This document shows positions 13,621 to 28,200 of a DNA stretch of 64,000 nucleotides, piece by piece (the stretch's first letter is position 1; each line of letters opens with the position of its first letter). The translations under genes were made by a program, and so were the position numbers. The notes under the pieces are model-generated. The model ran no database searches, had not been told where the DNA came from, and saw nothing but the letters and a program-made list of their open reading frames with translations. The stretch is from Brachypodius melanocephalos. Lineage: Eukaryota; Chordata; Aves; Passeriformes; Pycnonotidae. The stretch covers positions 33,453,111 through 33,517,110 of the forward strand of contig VZSR01001685.1 of the NCBI GenBank assembly GCA_013398615.1. The letters run 5' to 3'.

Positions 13621-16600
13621 ATTGCCATTGTCTAGAGACATGAGTATTCCTTGTTTAAGTAATGTTGTCTGGTGTTAACAATGAGCAGGTAATGTGCTAT
13701 CACATGCTGTGTTCCTCTCCACACCAGATGTTCAATCACCATAATTAAAATAATATTTTAATGATAAAAATAATAAAAAATATGATCAATAAGTTCCGAA
13801 CAAGCTACTTCTTATAACTGGTGTGATGTTGGTGAGACGTTGATTTTAGGAAGATTGCAAAGGCAAGGATAAGGTTGATGGCAACAAGATCCAGTCATCA
13901 ATCTTTTTAGGTCCATCTGGGTGCTGTGGTACATCTAACTTTACCTGTACTGTAAATTATTTGAAACAAGATTAATTTCTAATGGTTAGAGAATAACTGT
14001 TTCCCCATCTTCATTTATTCTTTGGTGTCTCTTCCTACAGGTACGCTGGTTTTGATGGGGGCAGTAATTTTCATTTGCAGTATAAAGATGTAGATTCAAG
14101 ATGCCAGAGCTGAGTTCACTAGTTCTTCTGCACAGTGATCAGAGGTCAACACCTTCTGTTCAACATCAGCCTCAGCTGTAACAGAAGCAGCGATATGGCA
14201 GATGTGCTATTATTGTCACCAACATTTAGCTAACCATCACTTTCCAAAAAGAATTTGAAACTTAGCCATAAATTGCTTGGATATGTACAACAGAGAAATA
14301 TAGTGAAGAGGGTGAGAGAGAAACATACCATTCTTCATCCTACTCGTAATCCTGCACAGCTTTCTCCACTTCCTTGTTACCTAATATAGTAGGGAAAGCT
14401 CAGCATCTCATGGCTGCTCCCACCTCCTCCCCACAGCCCTCCAGACTCCTTAGCTCTTAGGGCCTGAAACATGACACTTAAGAAGGTTTACCTGCTGCTG
14501 CCTGTCTTTTCTCTCTAGTGTGGCCAAACATCTTGAATGAGATTGGATGATTGATAAAGTGAGGCACTATGGATTTATGTTAGACACCACAAAAGCTAAT
14601 TAATAACCTTCAACCACTATCCCATTATATGTTGGTAAATGTTTCCTTTATGACCAAGAAGATCTGAATGACAGAAAAAATTCTCTTTTGAAGAAGCCAT
14701 TGTTTCCTTATTGTCCTTTGTGAAAAGATGAGAACAGACTAGCTTGATTGGCAAAAGCACAGAATCAGATGAAATGTACTTACCTGTGCCTGCCTTTTCA
14801 ATAAGCTTCTGGCTATTGTTTTTTTCTACACATTAGATAGCATGGAGATGACTTTTTTTTCTGTGAGGTTCTTTTCTTCATGGGAGGTAGGAAGAAAAGA
14901 AAAAAGCTCTTTTGCTGCTGTTCGCCAAAGTCACAGGCACAGGTTTTGTGGGTTTTTTTCCGATGCCACAGCTTAACAGGTGTTTGGTGGTCTTCAGGGC
15001 CTGAAGAGAAAGGGTCTCTTTGCTAAACACATGGCCAAACCTGCGTGGTTGAGCAATGTCAAAATCCAGAGCTTTGGCTTCTCACCTGGCTCGGGTGTGC
15101 AGTGTCATTTACAACAGTGTCCCTGAGCTGTAGGTGAGGAAACACAGAACTGGAGTCTGTAGCTGTGTTTACCTGATCATGAGGAAAAATAAAGCAACAC
15201 TACAAACAGATCCAGAATAAGTACATGGAAGTACATGTACCAAAAACCACACCAAACTGGAAGAAGGTTCACTACCAATAGAGATCTTATCTGTGAAATG
15301 AAGCAATAGTCCCACAAGTGGGACATGAACACATCATGACACAGAGTTAACTTGGTGAAGCTCCAGGAGTTTATGCACAAACACTTACAGTAACGTATTC
15401 CCAAAATGTTAACGAGGATTTTACTTGCACTTTTCACCTCGGCCACTTTTCACCTTGCTTACAGCACATCCTCAGGAGGAAGGGAGCATGGCCATGTGCC
15501 AGAGGCACTGGGGAGGCACTGAGAGCAGGCTCTTGGGAGGGCAGCTCCCAGAGAAGGGTGCTGGCCTGGGATCCCCTACCAGACCCTGAGAAGAGAGCTG
15601 ATATATGAAAAGACACCACAATGAGGAGAAGCAAGCAAGATTGTTTTTGCTAGAGGCAGAAGCTCAACTCCTTTCCACTGGCCCCTCTCTCGGATGAGGG
15701 CTCAGCATGACCTGAGCTGGGCAGAGTAAACAGGAGTGGTGGGAGAAGTCCCAGACACAATGCACAAGGGATTTGTGTATGATTTACTGTGGGATGAGGT
15801 ATGACTTGTGCCAACAGGGCCCAGGGACACACTGGAATGGAGTAACCCCAGGAAAGAATCCCACACAGCAGCAAACTGGCCACAAGGCCGAATGCATTTA
15901 GGGTTTTCTTTCCTACAGTTTTGGGCTTTACAAGACTCCATAATCTAGTGAATAGCCATGGTATTTGATTCTAAGATGGAAGATAAAGTCCTTCACTAGC
16001 CTGCCTGCCCTACTGCTCTTTCCTTGGAGGCACAGAGTGTTACAAAGTCCTAAAGAGTGAAAAAGTGATTGTACTGGTTGACTTTTCCAGCTTGCCTTGA
16101 GATTGCTTAGGACTTCAAATCAAACTGAATGAAAGGTCTGGTATCTGGTTGTGGGATTCCGAAGGATACACCACTTCCCAAAATTAGTGTCTTCTGCTGT
16201 CTGAGGCACAGGAAAGGAGGACCTCTCTGCTTTTTACAGCCCCTATCATGGTACCAGAGAGCCAGGGGAGCAAACTCCCTTCTTCCTATTCCACCACAGC
16301 ACGGTGCAGGAGTAGGCACGACTTTCACCAATAATTGGTAAAGCAGTGGCTGAACCATACAATTTATCTCAACAACCTTGATTGCTCTTTCTGAAATATA
16401 TAGAATAATCAATCATGTTGTGATAAAACACTTAGGTACAGCAGCATCCCCAGGCACATCTCGGGCAGCATCACAACAGGCTCTATACAAACATGAACTT
16501 AGGCATTGCCTGACCCACAAGCTCCTATTTTAAGTAGACTAGAAGAAGTAGAAAGAAAAGCAGAGGGATATAGGTGAAGGGATTTATTTTCCCTGGCCTG

Positions 16601-18411
16601 TGGTGATCTCAGGTTCAATGCCCTACTAACAGAGTGCCTCCTTTTAAATAGTGATTAACATGCAGGAAGATGCTTCTCACATGTTTTTTCAAGCAACATA
16701 TCACAATAAATTAAACTTGACACTAGTATGTGCATGCAAAGCCTCAATTAAATTCCAAAATGCATTTTGTTTACAATAGTCTTTATGTATTTTATTTTCT
16801 TAGGGTTTTGGTTTTTCTATTAAAAATCAGTCACACTCAAAGTATTTATTTTCTCTTTAATGGAAAATTGTGAAGCCACAACTCTGAGTGAAGATCAGCA
16901 AGCAAATCTCTCTAAGCTGCCATGCCCTGCGAATAGAGGCCATGGTGCTGGCCAGAAGGTTGAACTGCTTTGCAGAAGATTTTGCAAGAAGAAGGGTCTT
17001 TACATCAGTCCCAAGAAGCCCAGATCTGGTAAATGACATAGGATGTTGCAGTCAGTGGAGAAGGAACTGGGAAATACATTTTTTCACATGTATGTCACAC
17101 TCACAGAAACCAGTGCTCAATGTGTACAGCTTCCCTGGCACCCTGATGGCTGGGATAACTTAGGATGACTGGTACAGCACAGCTCACAATAGGCCTTGCT
17201 GCCCTTTAATTCTTCTGAGAGACCTCATGGACCAGAGGAAGGCACAGATGGGAGGGATATGTACTGCACCAACACACACAGCCACCTGTGTTAGTCCCTG
17301 GGATCTCAGAGCATTGACACAAAATACCCTTAGTGCCAATATCAGTGTATGTACTTGGGCATCAGTGAAGTTTGCTGTCCCACTGGCAGTTTTCTATATA
17401 GCTTTACAATATGACAGTTCTGGCCAGGGCATTTTTTCCACCGTTATTTTTCCACCAGCTGTATGTGGAAAGAGACAAAGAAATTCACAGCTGATACAAG
17501 AAGTTCCATGAATAAAAAAACAAACTAGAAAGATGGCAGAAATTGTAGTGTGGTATTGTAAAAGACTCACACCAGCGAATGAGCTTGTTGGCTTAATGCC
17601 AGCAGCAATTTGCCTCTGGAGCAATTTTCCTATGGAGAGCTGTACACATTGCACACATGGTGGACAGATGCAATTTTAGACTCATTGCAAATTCTGGGGA
17701 AGGTCCTTGATGATCTTGGTGACTCTCAAGTTCCTTGCTCTTTTTGGGGTTGGTATTGTTGGACAATACATGCATAACTGCACATGATTCACATTTTAGT
17801 GTCCCCCCAGAGATTTTTGTATGGTGAGTGCTTAAAGCACTGAGAGACAGCCATCTCCTGATTTGAGGGCAGCTGCTGAGCTGATGCACATTGCAGTGCA
17901 GTTTGGGTACAAAGTACTCAAGAGAAATCACCAAAAAAAAGGCCAGAAAACTTTAAACTTCACATTAGACAAACAGAAATGGGCGTAATAAACTTTTCAG
18001 AGCTATCTCACTCCTTCAGAAGGATGAAAGAACAAGTCAGTGATGACATGATGTGAACTGGACAACTAAAAGAAGCCTGTTCCACTGGAGCTCATCTAAG
18101 AAATGCTGGCTGGTGTCCAGAAGGTGCTGTGCTGGACACAGCCTATGACCTGATGCTGACCCTCAGATCAGTATTACTGCTCTTCTGTGGAAATCACATT
18201 CTAAATATCAAAAAGAACATGACGACAACACAAAATATAAATTAACTTACTCCACCCAAGGCTGGATTTTTGTAATGATATGAGCAGGGTGTTATAAACC
18301 AGAAATGATCTGATGGTGCTCAGCAGCGGCTCATCTGTTCAGCAGAGATTACAAACAAAAGAGACCTCTGGCTTTTCTGCTGTTGCTGGCCAATGCCAGG
18401 ATAAATATTGA

Positions 18412-18822
18412 TGAACTGGGATTGTTCAGCCTGGAATAAAGGAGACTCAGAGGTGACCTCATCACTCTCTACAACTTCCTGAAGGGTGGCTGTAGACAGC
18501 TGGGGGTTGGTCTCTTTCTCCAGGCAGCAGCTGGGAGAACGAGAGGACACAGTCTCAAGCTGCATCAAGGGAAATATAGGCTGGATATTAGGAAAAAGTT
18601 TTTCACAGAAAGAGTGATAGAATACTGGAATAGTCTGCCTGGGGAGGTGGTGGAGTCACCATCCCTGGATGAGTTTGAAAACAGACTGGATGTGGCACTC
18701 GGTGCCATGATCTAATTGAGGTGTTAGGGCTGGGTTGGACCCGATGATCTTGAAGGTCTCTTCCAACCTACATATTCTGTGATTCTGTGATTCTGTGATT
18801 CTGTGATTCTGTGATTCTGTGA
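18412..18822 (+). mobile_element. CR1 LINE, truncated 3' end with expanded 8-bp tail
   Basis: It contains 'ttcagcctggaataaaggag', 'ctacaacttcctgaagg', 'ttaggaaaaagtttttcaca' and 'gatgatcttgaaggtctctt' blocks. It ends in six exact tandem copies of ATTCTGTG (18774-18821), longer than usual CR1 tails. Non-autonomous and 5'-truncated. Confidence 0.93.
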
Positions 18823-21591
18823 ACATGTTCATTGACACAAAGAAAAGAAACACATAAAGAGAAGGATTTGCAGAACAGGGTCTCTGCCTTCCTCTACTGA
18901 ATATTCCTGCCAGCACTTCTGGGTGCAAAACCCCTCTATGGGCTTTACCTCAGTGCTGCGCTGCTGCTGTGCCATCACAAGTGATGGCAACACACACATG
19001 GTTCAGACTTGAAATCAGGTGCAGATACTAAAACCTGATTTTGTCTCCTGAGGACTCCCTGTAAAGCCTCAAACTCTGCCTCCTCTGCCTCCCTGGTGTT
19101 GATGGTGTTCCTTTAGTGGGTGATGTTTATGCCTTGTCTGGAGCTAGAGGAATACCACATCTGAAACAGCCCCATTTAAGTCTCAGCAACTTCTTCTGCT
19201 TCCCTGCTTTGGGGATGGTTAAGGAAAACTACTGACCCATTTCCATGGTGCAGGTGCCCAGCTCTTCTTGGAGGAGGCCATCAGTGACAAAAAAAGACAT
19301 CACTCGTTCTAATTCCCAGGCACAGATCCCAAGGCACTCTCCCAAGACACAGACCAGGGACACTCCCAGGGCATGTGACCCTGGGAGCTCCGACAAAATC
19401 GAAAGCTGTGGTGGGAATGCTATTTCTGGTGTTCGGAGAAGAGGCAGCACTGACACAAAGGAGTGCCTGTGGTGTGACACTGATCCTTGAGTGGTGACAC
19501 TGCTTGTCATGATAAGGTGTTTTATGAAGCTTTGCTTTATTCAGATGTGTTTCTTGGGTTTCTCTTCAAAACATGGACTCAAGGACAAATGCTACAATAA
19601 ACATGCCAATTATAAGGGATAAATATTGAAAAACTTTAAAGATTTCCTTTGACAGAGAAAGCACCTGCTAATTTTAAACTATTAGAGGGATAAGAGACCC
19701 TTCTGCTCACATTGTTAAATAGAACCATGAGTTGATTACTGAACAACTCCTTTGGTTTTAAGCAGCTACAGACCCATAAATGTTTCTGCCAAGGCTTGTC
19801 ATCTCCCCAGGAGTTCCTGCCACTGTTCAACCATACCAGCAGCAGTTCCATGAAGGTTTGCAAGGGCAGTGTTTGTGCTGTCCAGCCAAGCTCAGGCAAG
19901 GAGCTACGGGATAGCATTTGTTTTTTCCACTCAGTGAGATTTGCAGAGCAGCCCTCTTGTCATGGCAGTCACACACTCTCCATCCCGTGCTGGAGCTGGG
20001 GCAGTTCCTGGGATGGCTCACTGTGCAGAGCTGTGTACTGAGCTAGTGAGACATCCACCCCAATCCTGACCCCACTCAGTAGCTGAGCTCCAAGTGTTGT
20101 TTAGCTGTGTTTAGCTTTTCTGTAATTGACATTTTAAAATTAGCTCCTTCCTGCTTTCAGTGCAGAGTTAAAGATCATTCAGGAGTCACATGGGGACACT
20201 CAGCATAGTCCCCCCCCAACCCTTCAGCTCCTCAGGATGAATGCAGTTCTGCACTATAGATGATTTTTCCACTGCATTTACTGGAATGACCCTGTCCTCC
20301 ACCACTGCCCAAGCACTCTGTTAATAAACTCAAATAACAGTAATAAATCTCTCTTGGGCCCAGCACCAGTGCTGCCAGAACTGTGAAGCCACCTATCTTG
20401 GGATGATGTGGAATTATTGATGCACTTAGAGCACTAGAAACCTTGCCCTGCTATGGGCAATACCTCTTTTCCTGACCTACTGGTGTACACAGCTTACAAT
20501 TAACCACCTTGGCTGTTCCTCCTCAGAAATCCTCCTCAGTGCAGAAGCAATTTAACAATTGCTCAACCCACCTCAGGCCTGCACTGCCGGTGTTGTTCAC
20601 ACACAGAATTCCTTTGTCACTTGTCAGCACTTATTCAGTATTGCTCAACTCTGAGGCAGCTAAGGGAGGGAGCAGGACAGTCAGCATGAAGCACAATAAA
20701 ACATACTGTGTTTATTGAGGATCAGAGCCTGCCTGCTCCAGCTGGGCTACTCACACTGCCCACAGAGAGGGTGTGAGGATGGGGTCTCTGGTTTGATCCT
20801 GCCCCATTGTGCTGGTCCTGCAGAGAGGGAGCTGCCCTGGAAGCTTCATGCTGCAGGGTCTTGGTGGAGAAAGGGTTAATGTGAAAAAGCAGAGGGTACA
20901 CACAGCAATGTGCAGAACAGCAGAAGATATGTTCTTTCTCCTCCTTTTTCTAGTGGACAGAGCTTTTTTGGCAGGGAGGTAACTGATCAAGCCTGGAAAA
21001 AGCTATTGGGAATAAAGAAAAGGGTGTGAATGGCCACACAAGAAGTAGTAATTTTTTTTTCCAGTGGTAGACTGTTTTTTTCAAGTTAAACAATGTCATT
21101 CATGTTAAAACGAAAAGTTTCCATGGAAGCATGTGTATGTTGGATGCATTTTATTTTGGAAAAGGAAAACCTCCAGAAGCCTCTCAGGAAGATGGAATAT
21201 TCCAATTGGTTTGAGGTTTTGGTTTGGGGTTTTTTTGGTTTGCTTTTTGTTTGCTTTTCATTTGTTTTGTTTTGTTTTGTTTTGTTTTAATTTCAACAGT
21301 CAATTTTAAAAATGCAATGTTTTTGTGTCACTCCAGGATAATATTTTTCAAAATATTTGAGCTTTTCTTAGTGAAAATGCAAAAGTCTATGTGAAATATT
21401 CTTACGGACAGAAAATGGTGGGCTTCCAGCATTTTCATTTACTTTGTGAAAATTTCATGGTGCTCTGATTCAATTAGATAAAGAAGTTTCCCAAAACAAA
21501 TATTCCAAATCTGTTCTTAATCTGATTCCTGTTTCAGGATGGGATCAAAAAAAGAAATTTGATTTGTGTTTAATTTTCCCCTGTGTTCCAG
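18823..21591. other. Intergenic, no gene; TTTTG-rich patch
   Basis: No coding block recognised. A G/T low-complexity patch at about 21207-21290 ends in four to five TTTTG units. Confidence 0.6.
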
Positions 21592-22216
21592 CATTGTGTC
21601 CAGCTGGCCAAGAAGGCCAATGGCATCCTGGCAGTGTCAGCGATAGTGTGGGCAGCAGGAGCAGGGCAGGGATTGCTCCTCTGTACCTGGCACTGGTGAG
21701 GCCACATCTTGAGTGCTGTGTCCAGTTCTGGGCCCCTCATCACAAAAAGGGCATTGAGCTGCTGGAGCATGTCCAGAGAAGGGAAATGGAGCTGGCGAGG
21801 GGTCTGGAGTCCTGTGAGGAGCAGTTGAGGAGCTGGGGGTGTTTAGCCTGGAGAAGAGGAGGTTCAAGGGAAACTTTATTGCTCTCCACAGCTACCTGAG
21901 AGGAGGTTGGAGTCAGGTGGGTTTGGCCTCTTCTCCCAGGTAACAAGTGACAGGACAAGGAGGAATGGCCTCAAGTTGTGTCAGAGGAGGTTTAGATTGG
22001 ATATAATGAAACATTTTCACAGAAAGGGTCAGCAAGCATCAGAAGAGGCTACCCAGGAAGTGTCAGAGTCACCATGCCCGGAGGTATTCGAAGGACATGT
22101 GGATGTGGCATTTAGGAACATGGTTTAGTGGTAGACAGGGCAGTGCCAGGTTAATGGTTGGGCTCAATGATCTTAAGGATCTTTTCCAACCTATAATAAA
22201 CCATTATTCTATGAGT
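21592..22216 (+). mobile_element. CR1 LINE, longer 3' fragment including the end of the reverse transcriptase frame
   Basis: It starts within the end of the CR1 second frame ('cagctggccaagaaggcca' and 'ccacatcttgagtgctgtg') and runs through the 3' UTR blocks to 'cttttccaacctataataaa' and a degenerate ATTCTATG end. About 625 bp and the longest CR1 here. The frame (111 codons from 21564) is the degraded end of the element, not a host gene. Confidence 0.92.
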
Positions 22217-25200
22217 CCATGTTCCTGAATGCACCTAGTTGAGTTTTAAGTTTAGCATCTGCTTTGTATGGTCGGCAAACCCTGAGATCTTCTGTAATTT
22301 TGTGCCTTCTGTTTCTCCTCTCGTCCAGCTTCTGGATGGGTACCAGCTAGGTGAGTACTTCACATCTTTCTCACTCAGCTTTCTCGTTTCTTTTCTCTTT
22401 TCTTTTTCCTTTAGTTGCTATCCAAGTTTTCTAGTTGTGATTCCCCTGCTTCCTCTCATATCCTATATTCTCTGCCACAAGTATTGATTTCTCTTCTTGT
22501 TTTCCTAAATCCTGGCCCCAGTGAATCTCAAGTTATTCACACACTTGCAGTTAATGTGAAACACGAGTATCTGACTCTTAAAGTCCTGTGCTCTGGAGTG
22601 GGCACTAGAGCAAACCCAAGGCTTTTGGACACATCCATCACTGTGCAAGATGAGGAATACACAGCTGCCTGGTTCCCATCAGCCCTGAAGTATATTTATT
22701 TGCTTTAAAAGGCACAAACTCTAAGGGAGCAGTGACATATAAAGAAAGAAAAATATTTGCTTCCTGTGCAGATTAGCTTCATCCAAGCTTAGACTTCAAA
22801 AAGATTTTGTAACTTTTAAACAAAGCAGTTCTCCAAATCACGTCTATGATAAAATGATGGTAGCACCTAATCCACTGCAGGCACTAACTTTAGACTGGTT
22901 TTAGTATAATTCACTCACTGTACTACTGAAGACATTTACTGTTACAAGGAAAATAAGTTGTAAAATTATGCACAGCTTATAGCTTTATTATATAATGCAT
23001 GGCCTTGGCAACTATGATTTTTCTCTAACTTTTTCTGTAACAGATAACCTTCCACTGCAAGGAGGTGGTACTGTGTAGTCTATAAGGGAATACGTGTTTC
23101 TGGCAGTCCCAAAAAAGGGAGCACAGTATGTGTTCTCCCACTGTGGAATGGTGTCAGTGGTGCTTGTCCAGCAGCGATGTGCTACAACCACACAAAACAT
23201 AAAATAACAATGCCTAAAGCTTAACAGCCAGGTTGACATGGAGAGCTTCTCAGTCAAATGGGAGGAATGAATTGTACTGCTAAAGCATGACAGGAGTGAG
23301 GGCATTGCTGGCTCCAGAAGGTGAACACTTTTGGATTTCCACGCATACAGCATTTAATTCAAGGTCTAGGGAGAGCTGCAGAGCTCTGGTTAAACCAGGC
23401 TAACTGCTCAAATGTAGGGATTCTTCTTGTGTTCATGCCACCAGCAACAGGGGCCTGCCTTCTCCTCTGGGAACACACAGGACCATGAAGCACAGTGTCC
23501 TGCTTCTTAGACAAACTTGTAGGGTGCAGTCCTTCTTTGCAGGGATCCTGCAGCATGTATACCAGCCAAATTTCTTGTTCCAGTGCTACTACTGGGATGA
23601 CATGGCAGTCTTGGTCTTCTGAGTCATAAAACCCAAATTCTATCATCTACATTAATGTTGTTTGTAACTAGTTTAGATTTCCATCTTATGCCACTTTCCC
23701 TTATATAGATATTTTCTTCCCCTGGTGTTTACTCTTTCTTGATGTATTTTTAGAAACCTTTTGTATTCCTTTTCTCTTCCCTGCTAAGCAGGCGCCGGTC
23801 TCTCCTGTAGGAGAGTCTCCATTAGTCTGATCATTGTCTCATTTGCTCCTGTTTCAATTAATCCTTCTTGACAGGGGATGCCCAGGAACGGCTGCAGGGT
23901 TTCAGATTGGATCTCACAGTGTGAGGCACCAATATTCATAATTTGCTGGCTTCACATGTTTGCTTTTCTCATGGCTGTGTGGCAGCAGTGGTTCACACTC
24001 ATCTAGCACCATACCACTACAGTAGGCTTCCCCTCAAGCCATTTCCTTCTGTTGTTTTAGAATCAGCAAATCATTGTTGATCTCCCAGTGATAATGCCCT
24101 TCACAGTATTAAAAAACGTTCAACACATTCTTTCTACCTATTTCTCAAGGTCACCTTTTTATTCCTTTGTGATACTCTAGTTCTGCATTGTGCTGACAAG
24201 CACAGACTACTTGTGTCTCTAGAAGAGGCCATTGGAAAAGTAGAGTATTTGCTGAAGTCTCAGAGGAAAATATTTAATTAGATGAAACCAAGTCAGATCT
24301 TTCATAAACCCTTACAAGGTACTTCAGGACAGTAGTTTCCTTTTCAATGTGATCTTCTTTACCTTCTTGCTGTGAAAGCCTGGTATAATTTTTGATGCCA
24401 TTTCTATCCTCTACTTTCCTGAGTTATATTAAGCATTTCCCATTTGATTGTGTATCAAAATACCAGCAAGCACTCAGTGGAATTAGATCAGTTGGGTTCT
24501 GGTTTTTTGGTTGGTTTTGGTTGTTGGTGTTGGGGTTTTTTTCCAGGAGAAATTAATTCTTCTGTCAGCCTGGAGTAATTAAACTTTTTAAACCCATGTG
24601 TCTTTCTTCCTATTCAGCAATTATTTTTATGTCTTTAATGTTTCCATCTTTTCAGTTATGCTTGTTCTTTAAACATGTGCCTACTCCTGGAGTCAGGAGA
24701 ACTAGTCCTGCCCCAGCACACTGCTTTTTCCTTCCTGAATCATCATATTTGCTCTTCTTTACTCACAATTGAAACATTTTTAACTTGATACCAAAACTGT
24801 GGCTACCAAAACTGTAGTTTGTTGTAACTAATTCTTCTAGAATTTAGGAGACAGAAGCCCATTATTAGACTACCTGAAGTTTTGTTTACACCTCAAATGC
24901 TATAATTTCTTTTAGTTGCCTTGCTTTTTTCCGTATTTTATTTCATTTTTCTTATTGCAAACTAAGTCAATGTATGAAATGAATTTTTAAGCTATTTAAT
25001 CCTTGCTCTGTTGTGCCTCATCTTCATCTTTCCTTGTTATTTTTCCTTATTATATTACTGAAAAAAATGGTTTTCTATTTCATTTTCATTGCAACATCTA
25101 AAACTATTATGGCTTTTGGCTTATTCTTACTTTGTATCTCCACATCCGGATGTACAAAACTTGGTTTTATTTGCTCCTGAGAATTTGCTTCTTGTCTTTA

Positions 25201-28200
25201 AGGACCATAGCTTTATATGCTCTTAAGTATTTGTTTGTGTTCTGTAAGGACCATTCCTAATATCTTCTTTGAGAGGATACTCAGTTAATTTAGTCTGGAG
25301 TGCTTCTCTATATCTCTGTAAGTTTGTCTCTTCCTTCAAATAGTTTTTGTTTATCTTTGACTTAAAGAAGCACCAAGATTAATCCTCATTCAGGTCACTT
25401 GAGACTTTCAGTTCAGTCAGCTTCACCATTTTTCTTTGTTTTAACCAAATTTCATGATTTAGGACTTGTAATTTTTGTTTGCTGATGTATATTTGGCAGT
25501 CTTTCTAGAAAATATGAGTATTTAATATTACAGCTACAGTTATTTTTTATAATCAAGCCTTTTATAACATCCTTCTGCTTAGTGAAGTCAAGTCTAAAAT
25601 AGTATTACTTTTGTTTGTTCAGCAGTCTTTTGACAGTATCTCCTGGGTAGTATATCTAGGAGCAGCTAAGATCTGAACTCAGGAAGTTCATGATTACACC
25701 ACTTTGAGTCACTACATCCTAGACACTGATTCAGTTTGATGACTAAGACATACACTGATGGTCTGCTACCTGTTCTCAGTTTCCAGAGATCATATCTTTT
25801 CTGTCTTACTCTGTTTTTGGCCAATGGAATTGCTCTTCTGTTTTTCTGTGCAACCCTATCCTCTTCATTGCTTTATTTCTGCTTTGTACTCCTGTACAAC
25901 CTTTTTCTTTTGCTCTTCCTTCCTCACTGTGTGTTTTCTTCTCTTGATACCACACTTCTCCTGCTCCCTTTCTCACACAACGATGCGTGTCCTGTCTGTA
26001 TTCAGTGTTGTTGCTTGCCCACAGGTGCTCTGTTCCATCAGCCACATCAGGTGGGGTTCCATGCATAAATAGTTGCTGTCAGGTAGTTCTTCTTGCAATT
26101 CATGTCATCTTTGTCATCACATCCATTCCTGGACGTATCTATATCTGCCCTAAAAAAATAAGTTAAATTGCCATAATTGAATTTCTTCATCCCTTACTTT
26201 TTTTTCACAGTTGTTGCAGGGAACTCTAAATACCCATTTTATAGGCTTTATTAATTGTTTTCCTCTTGTTTGGGCCAGTCTAGTCAGCCAAAGAAAATCC
26301 TTTCCACTCCCTGTGTATCTTAGAGCTGCCTTTACCGTCCTCATATGTCCCACAGGTAGTGACAGATCCTGAAATGTGAGAAGTTTGCTCCTTGCAGCCT
26401 CAGCTGATTCTGATGCAGCTGTTGTTGTTTAATACCATACCATTACCACAGCCAAGACACTTGACACCCTGCCCAGGCTAGAAAGCTCCTCGACCTGGGT
26501 TTAGAAAGCTAGAAACACTAATCAAAACATTATTTTGGGGGTTGGGGAGACATTGCAGTTATTCTGAGAAATCTAGGGGTAGCTGATGCATTACCATACA
26601 TAATATCATGGGGTTCTATTGAGTTAACAACATTAAAGGCATATTTTTCCTGCTCTATGAACAAGAAAATGCCATCCCTGCCTGGTGCACCCAAGGATGT
26701 TCTGGAGTTTGCTAGTGAAAGGTGAAGTTCACACTAAGGGCAAGTCCAGGCTTTTGTCATCGATGTAGACGATGGGATTCTGCACTCTTCAGAAATTACA
26801 TATTTCAAAGATAGCAGGAAGTAGTACAATTTAAGTTGGCTTTCAGGGAACACACCTGCATTTGTCAGAGCAATGAATGGAAGACCATATTCTACACCTC
26901 ATACATAAATTTTGGTATCTTTTAACACCCAAATGTCTTGAAATGCTTCATTAATGTTTCAAATTTTTTTCATAGTGTATTAGCATTAGATTGCTGTATG
27001 GTGACATAATACAATAGTCACCTATTTTCTTGAAAAAACTAGAGTAATCTTTGTATTCCCTTTGCCCTGGGACATCTCTTTCAACTTCATCTGTCTGTCT
27101 AATCCAAAATAACTGACAGAGTAGTGCTTTTTCTGCATAGTGCCTTCCAAGAGACCATAGACATTCTTCTTCTGGATCATCGTTTTGATACTGGGAGCTT
27201 GGATGCTGCTCCAAAAAATACAGCCTGCCTTTTTGATGTGTGTTACCAGTTCATCAAAGGCTTTTCAAGTGAGTAGCCTCTCTATTTGTAGTCTCCCAAA
27301 TGGAGATTTAATGTTTTGGGGAAGTCCATTTTGCCACGGAGCAGCCAAAGCAGATGATCACCTCACCCCTACATGTAGACATTGAAACCCACCAGAACTC
27401 TTCTTGTGGGAACAGATTCCTCTAACACTGCAGTTAAATCTGAGCTGTCAAAGCAGCAGGCAGGATTGTCCTTGCTCTCCTTAGTGTTTAGATTTCTTTA
27501 ACTTATCAGGCAAGTAATCAAAACATCAAGACAGATGCTGAGTAAAGGGAAAATGCAAGTTACACTACTCTGAGACCTCCCAGTTCCAACAGTGAAAAAA
27601 TGTGCAATTTACAGAGGTCATTCTACTGGAATTATCCTAGTAAGAAAGTTCCAGTAAAATTTCTTGTAGAGATGTGCCCTACCTTGGCAGACTAAAACAG
27701 CTACCTGGAATTTAAATTAAGAATTCAAGGCTGCTGTGTTACAACAAGGTGAACTATAATCCTGGATGTACAAATTGCATTAGAAATCCTGGAACATGGA
27801 CAATTTCTGGTGGCCAGACATATGAACCAGATATCTGAATATCTATTTATTCATGTAGTACCTGAGAGCAGACCAATCCACAAAGGCCTGCAGCACACCA
27901 TTCCATCCAGACATCAGTCTCCCTGTCTTTAGAAATCATCTTTGAGCTGTCTTCCTCACCAGACCATACCTGATGACACCATCCTTGGAAATAGATGGCT
28001 GCATGCAGGGATTCCCTACTGCCATGCAGAGCATCTGGTTCCATGTAGCATTGGTCAGAATAATTTCAGGCTGATTTCTTCTACCTGGTGGTAAATCCTT
28101 AGTCTTCTAAATGCCATTTTAAAATCTCTACATTGTTCTGTCAGCTAGTTTCCTGTGTTGGAAATCAGTGTTAGGTGACACCACCATCTTCTGAAGCTTC

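Larger units (their letters stand above)
2377..18411. other. Long intergenic stretch without a recognisable gene
   Basis: Sixteen kilobases with no gene. The longest frame (146 codons, plus strand, 10.20-10.64 kb) has no domain or splice context. An A/C-rich low-complexity patch lies near 3.98-4.05 kb, an E-box cluster at 4.52-4.56 kb, and a notably AT-rich part at about 12.9-14.0 kb with an X-box-like palindrome. Confidence 0.6.

Noticed and set aside
21564..21899. 111-codon frame as a host gene
   Set aside because: It coincides with the degraded end of a CR1 reverse transcriptase frame and 3' UTR.
22327..22356. Plus-strand acceptor and donor around a 22-nt segment, possible micro-exon
   Set aside because: No flanking exons or reading frame support it; such motif pairs arise by chance.
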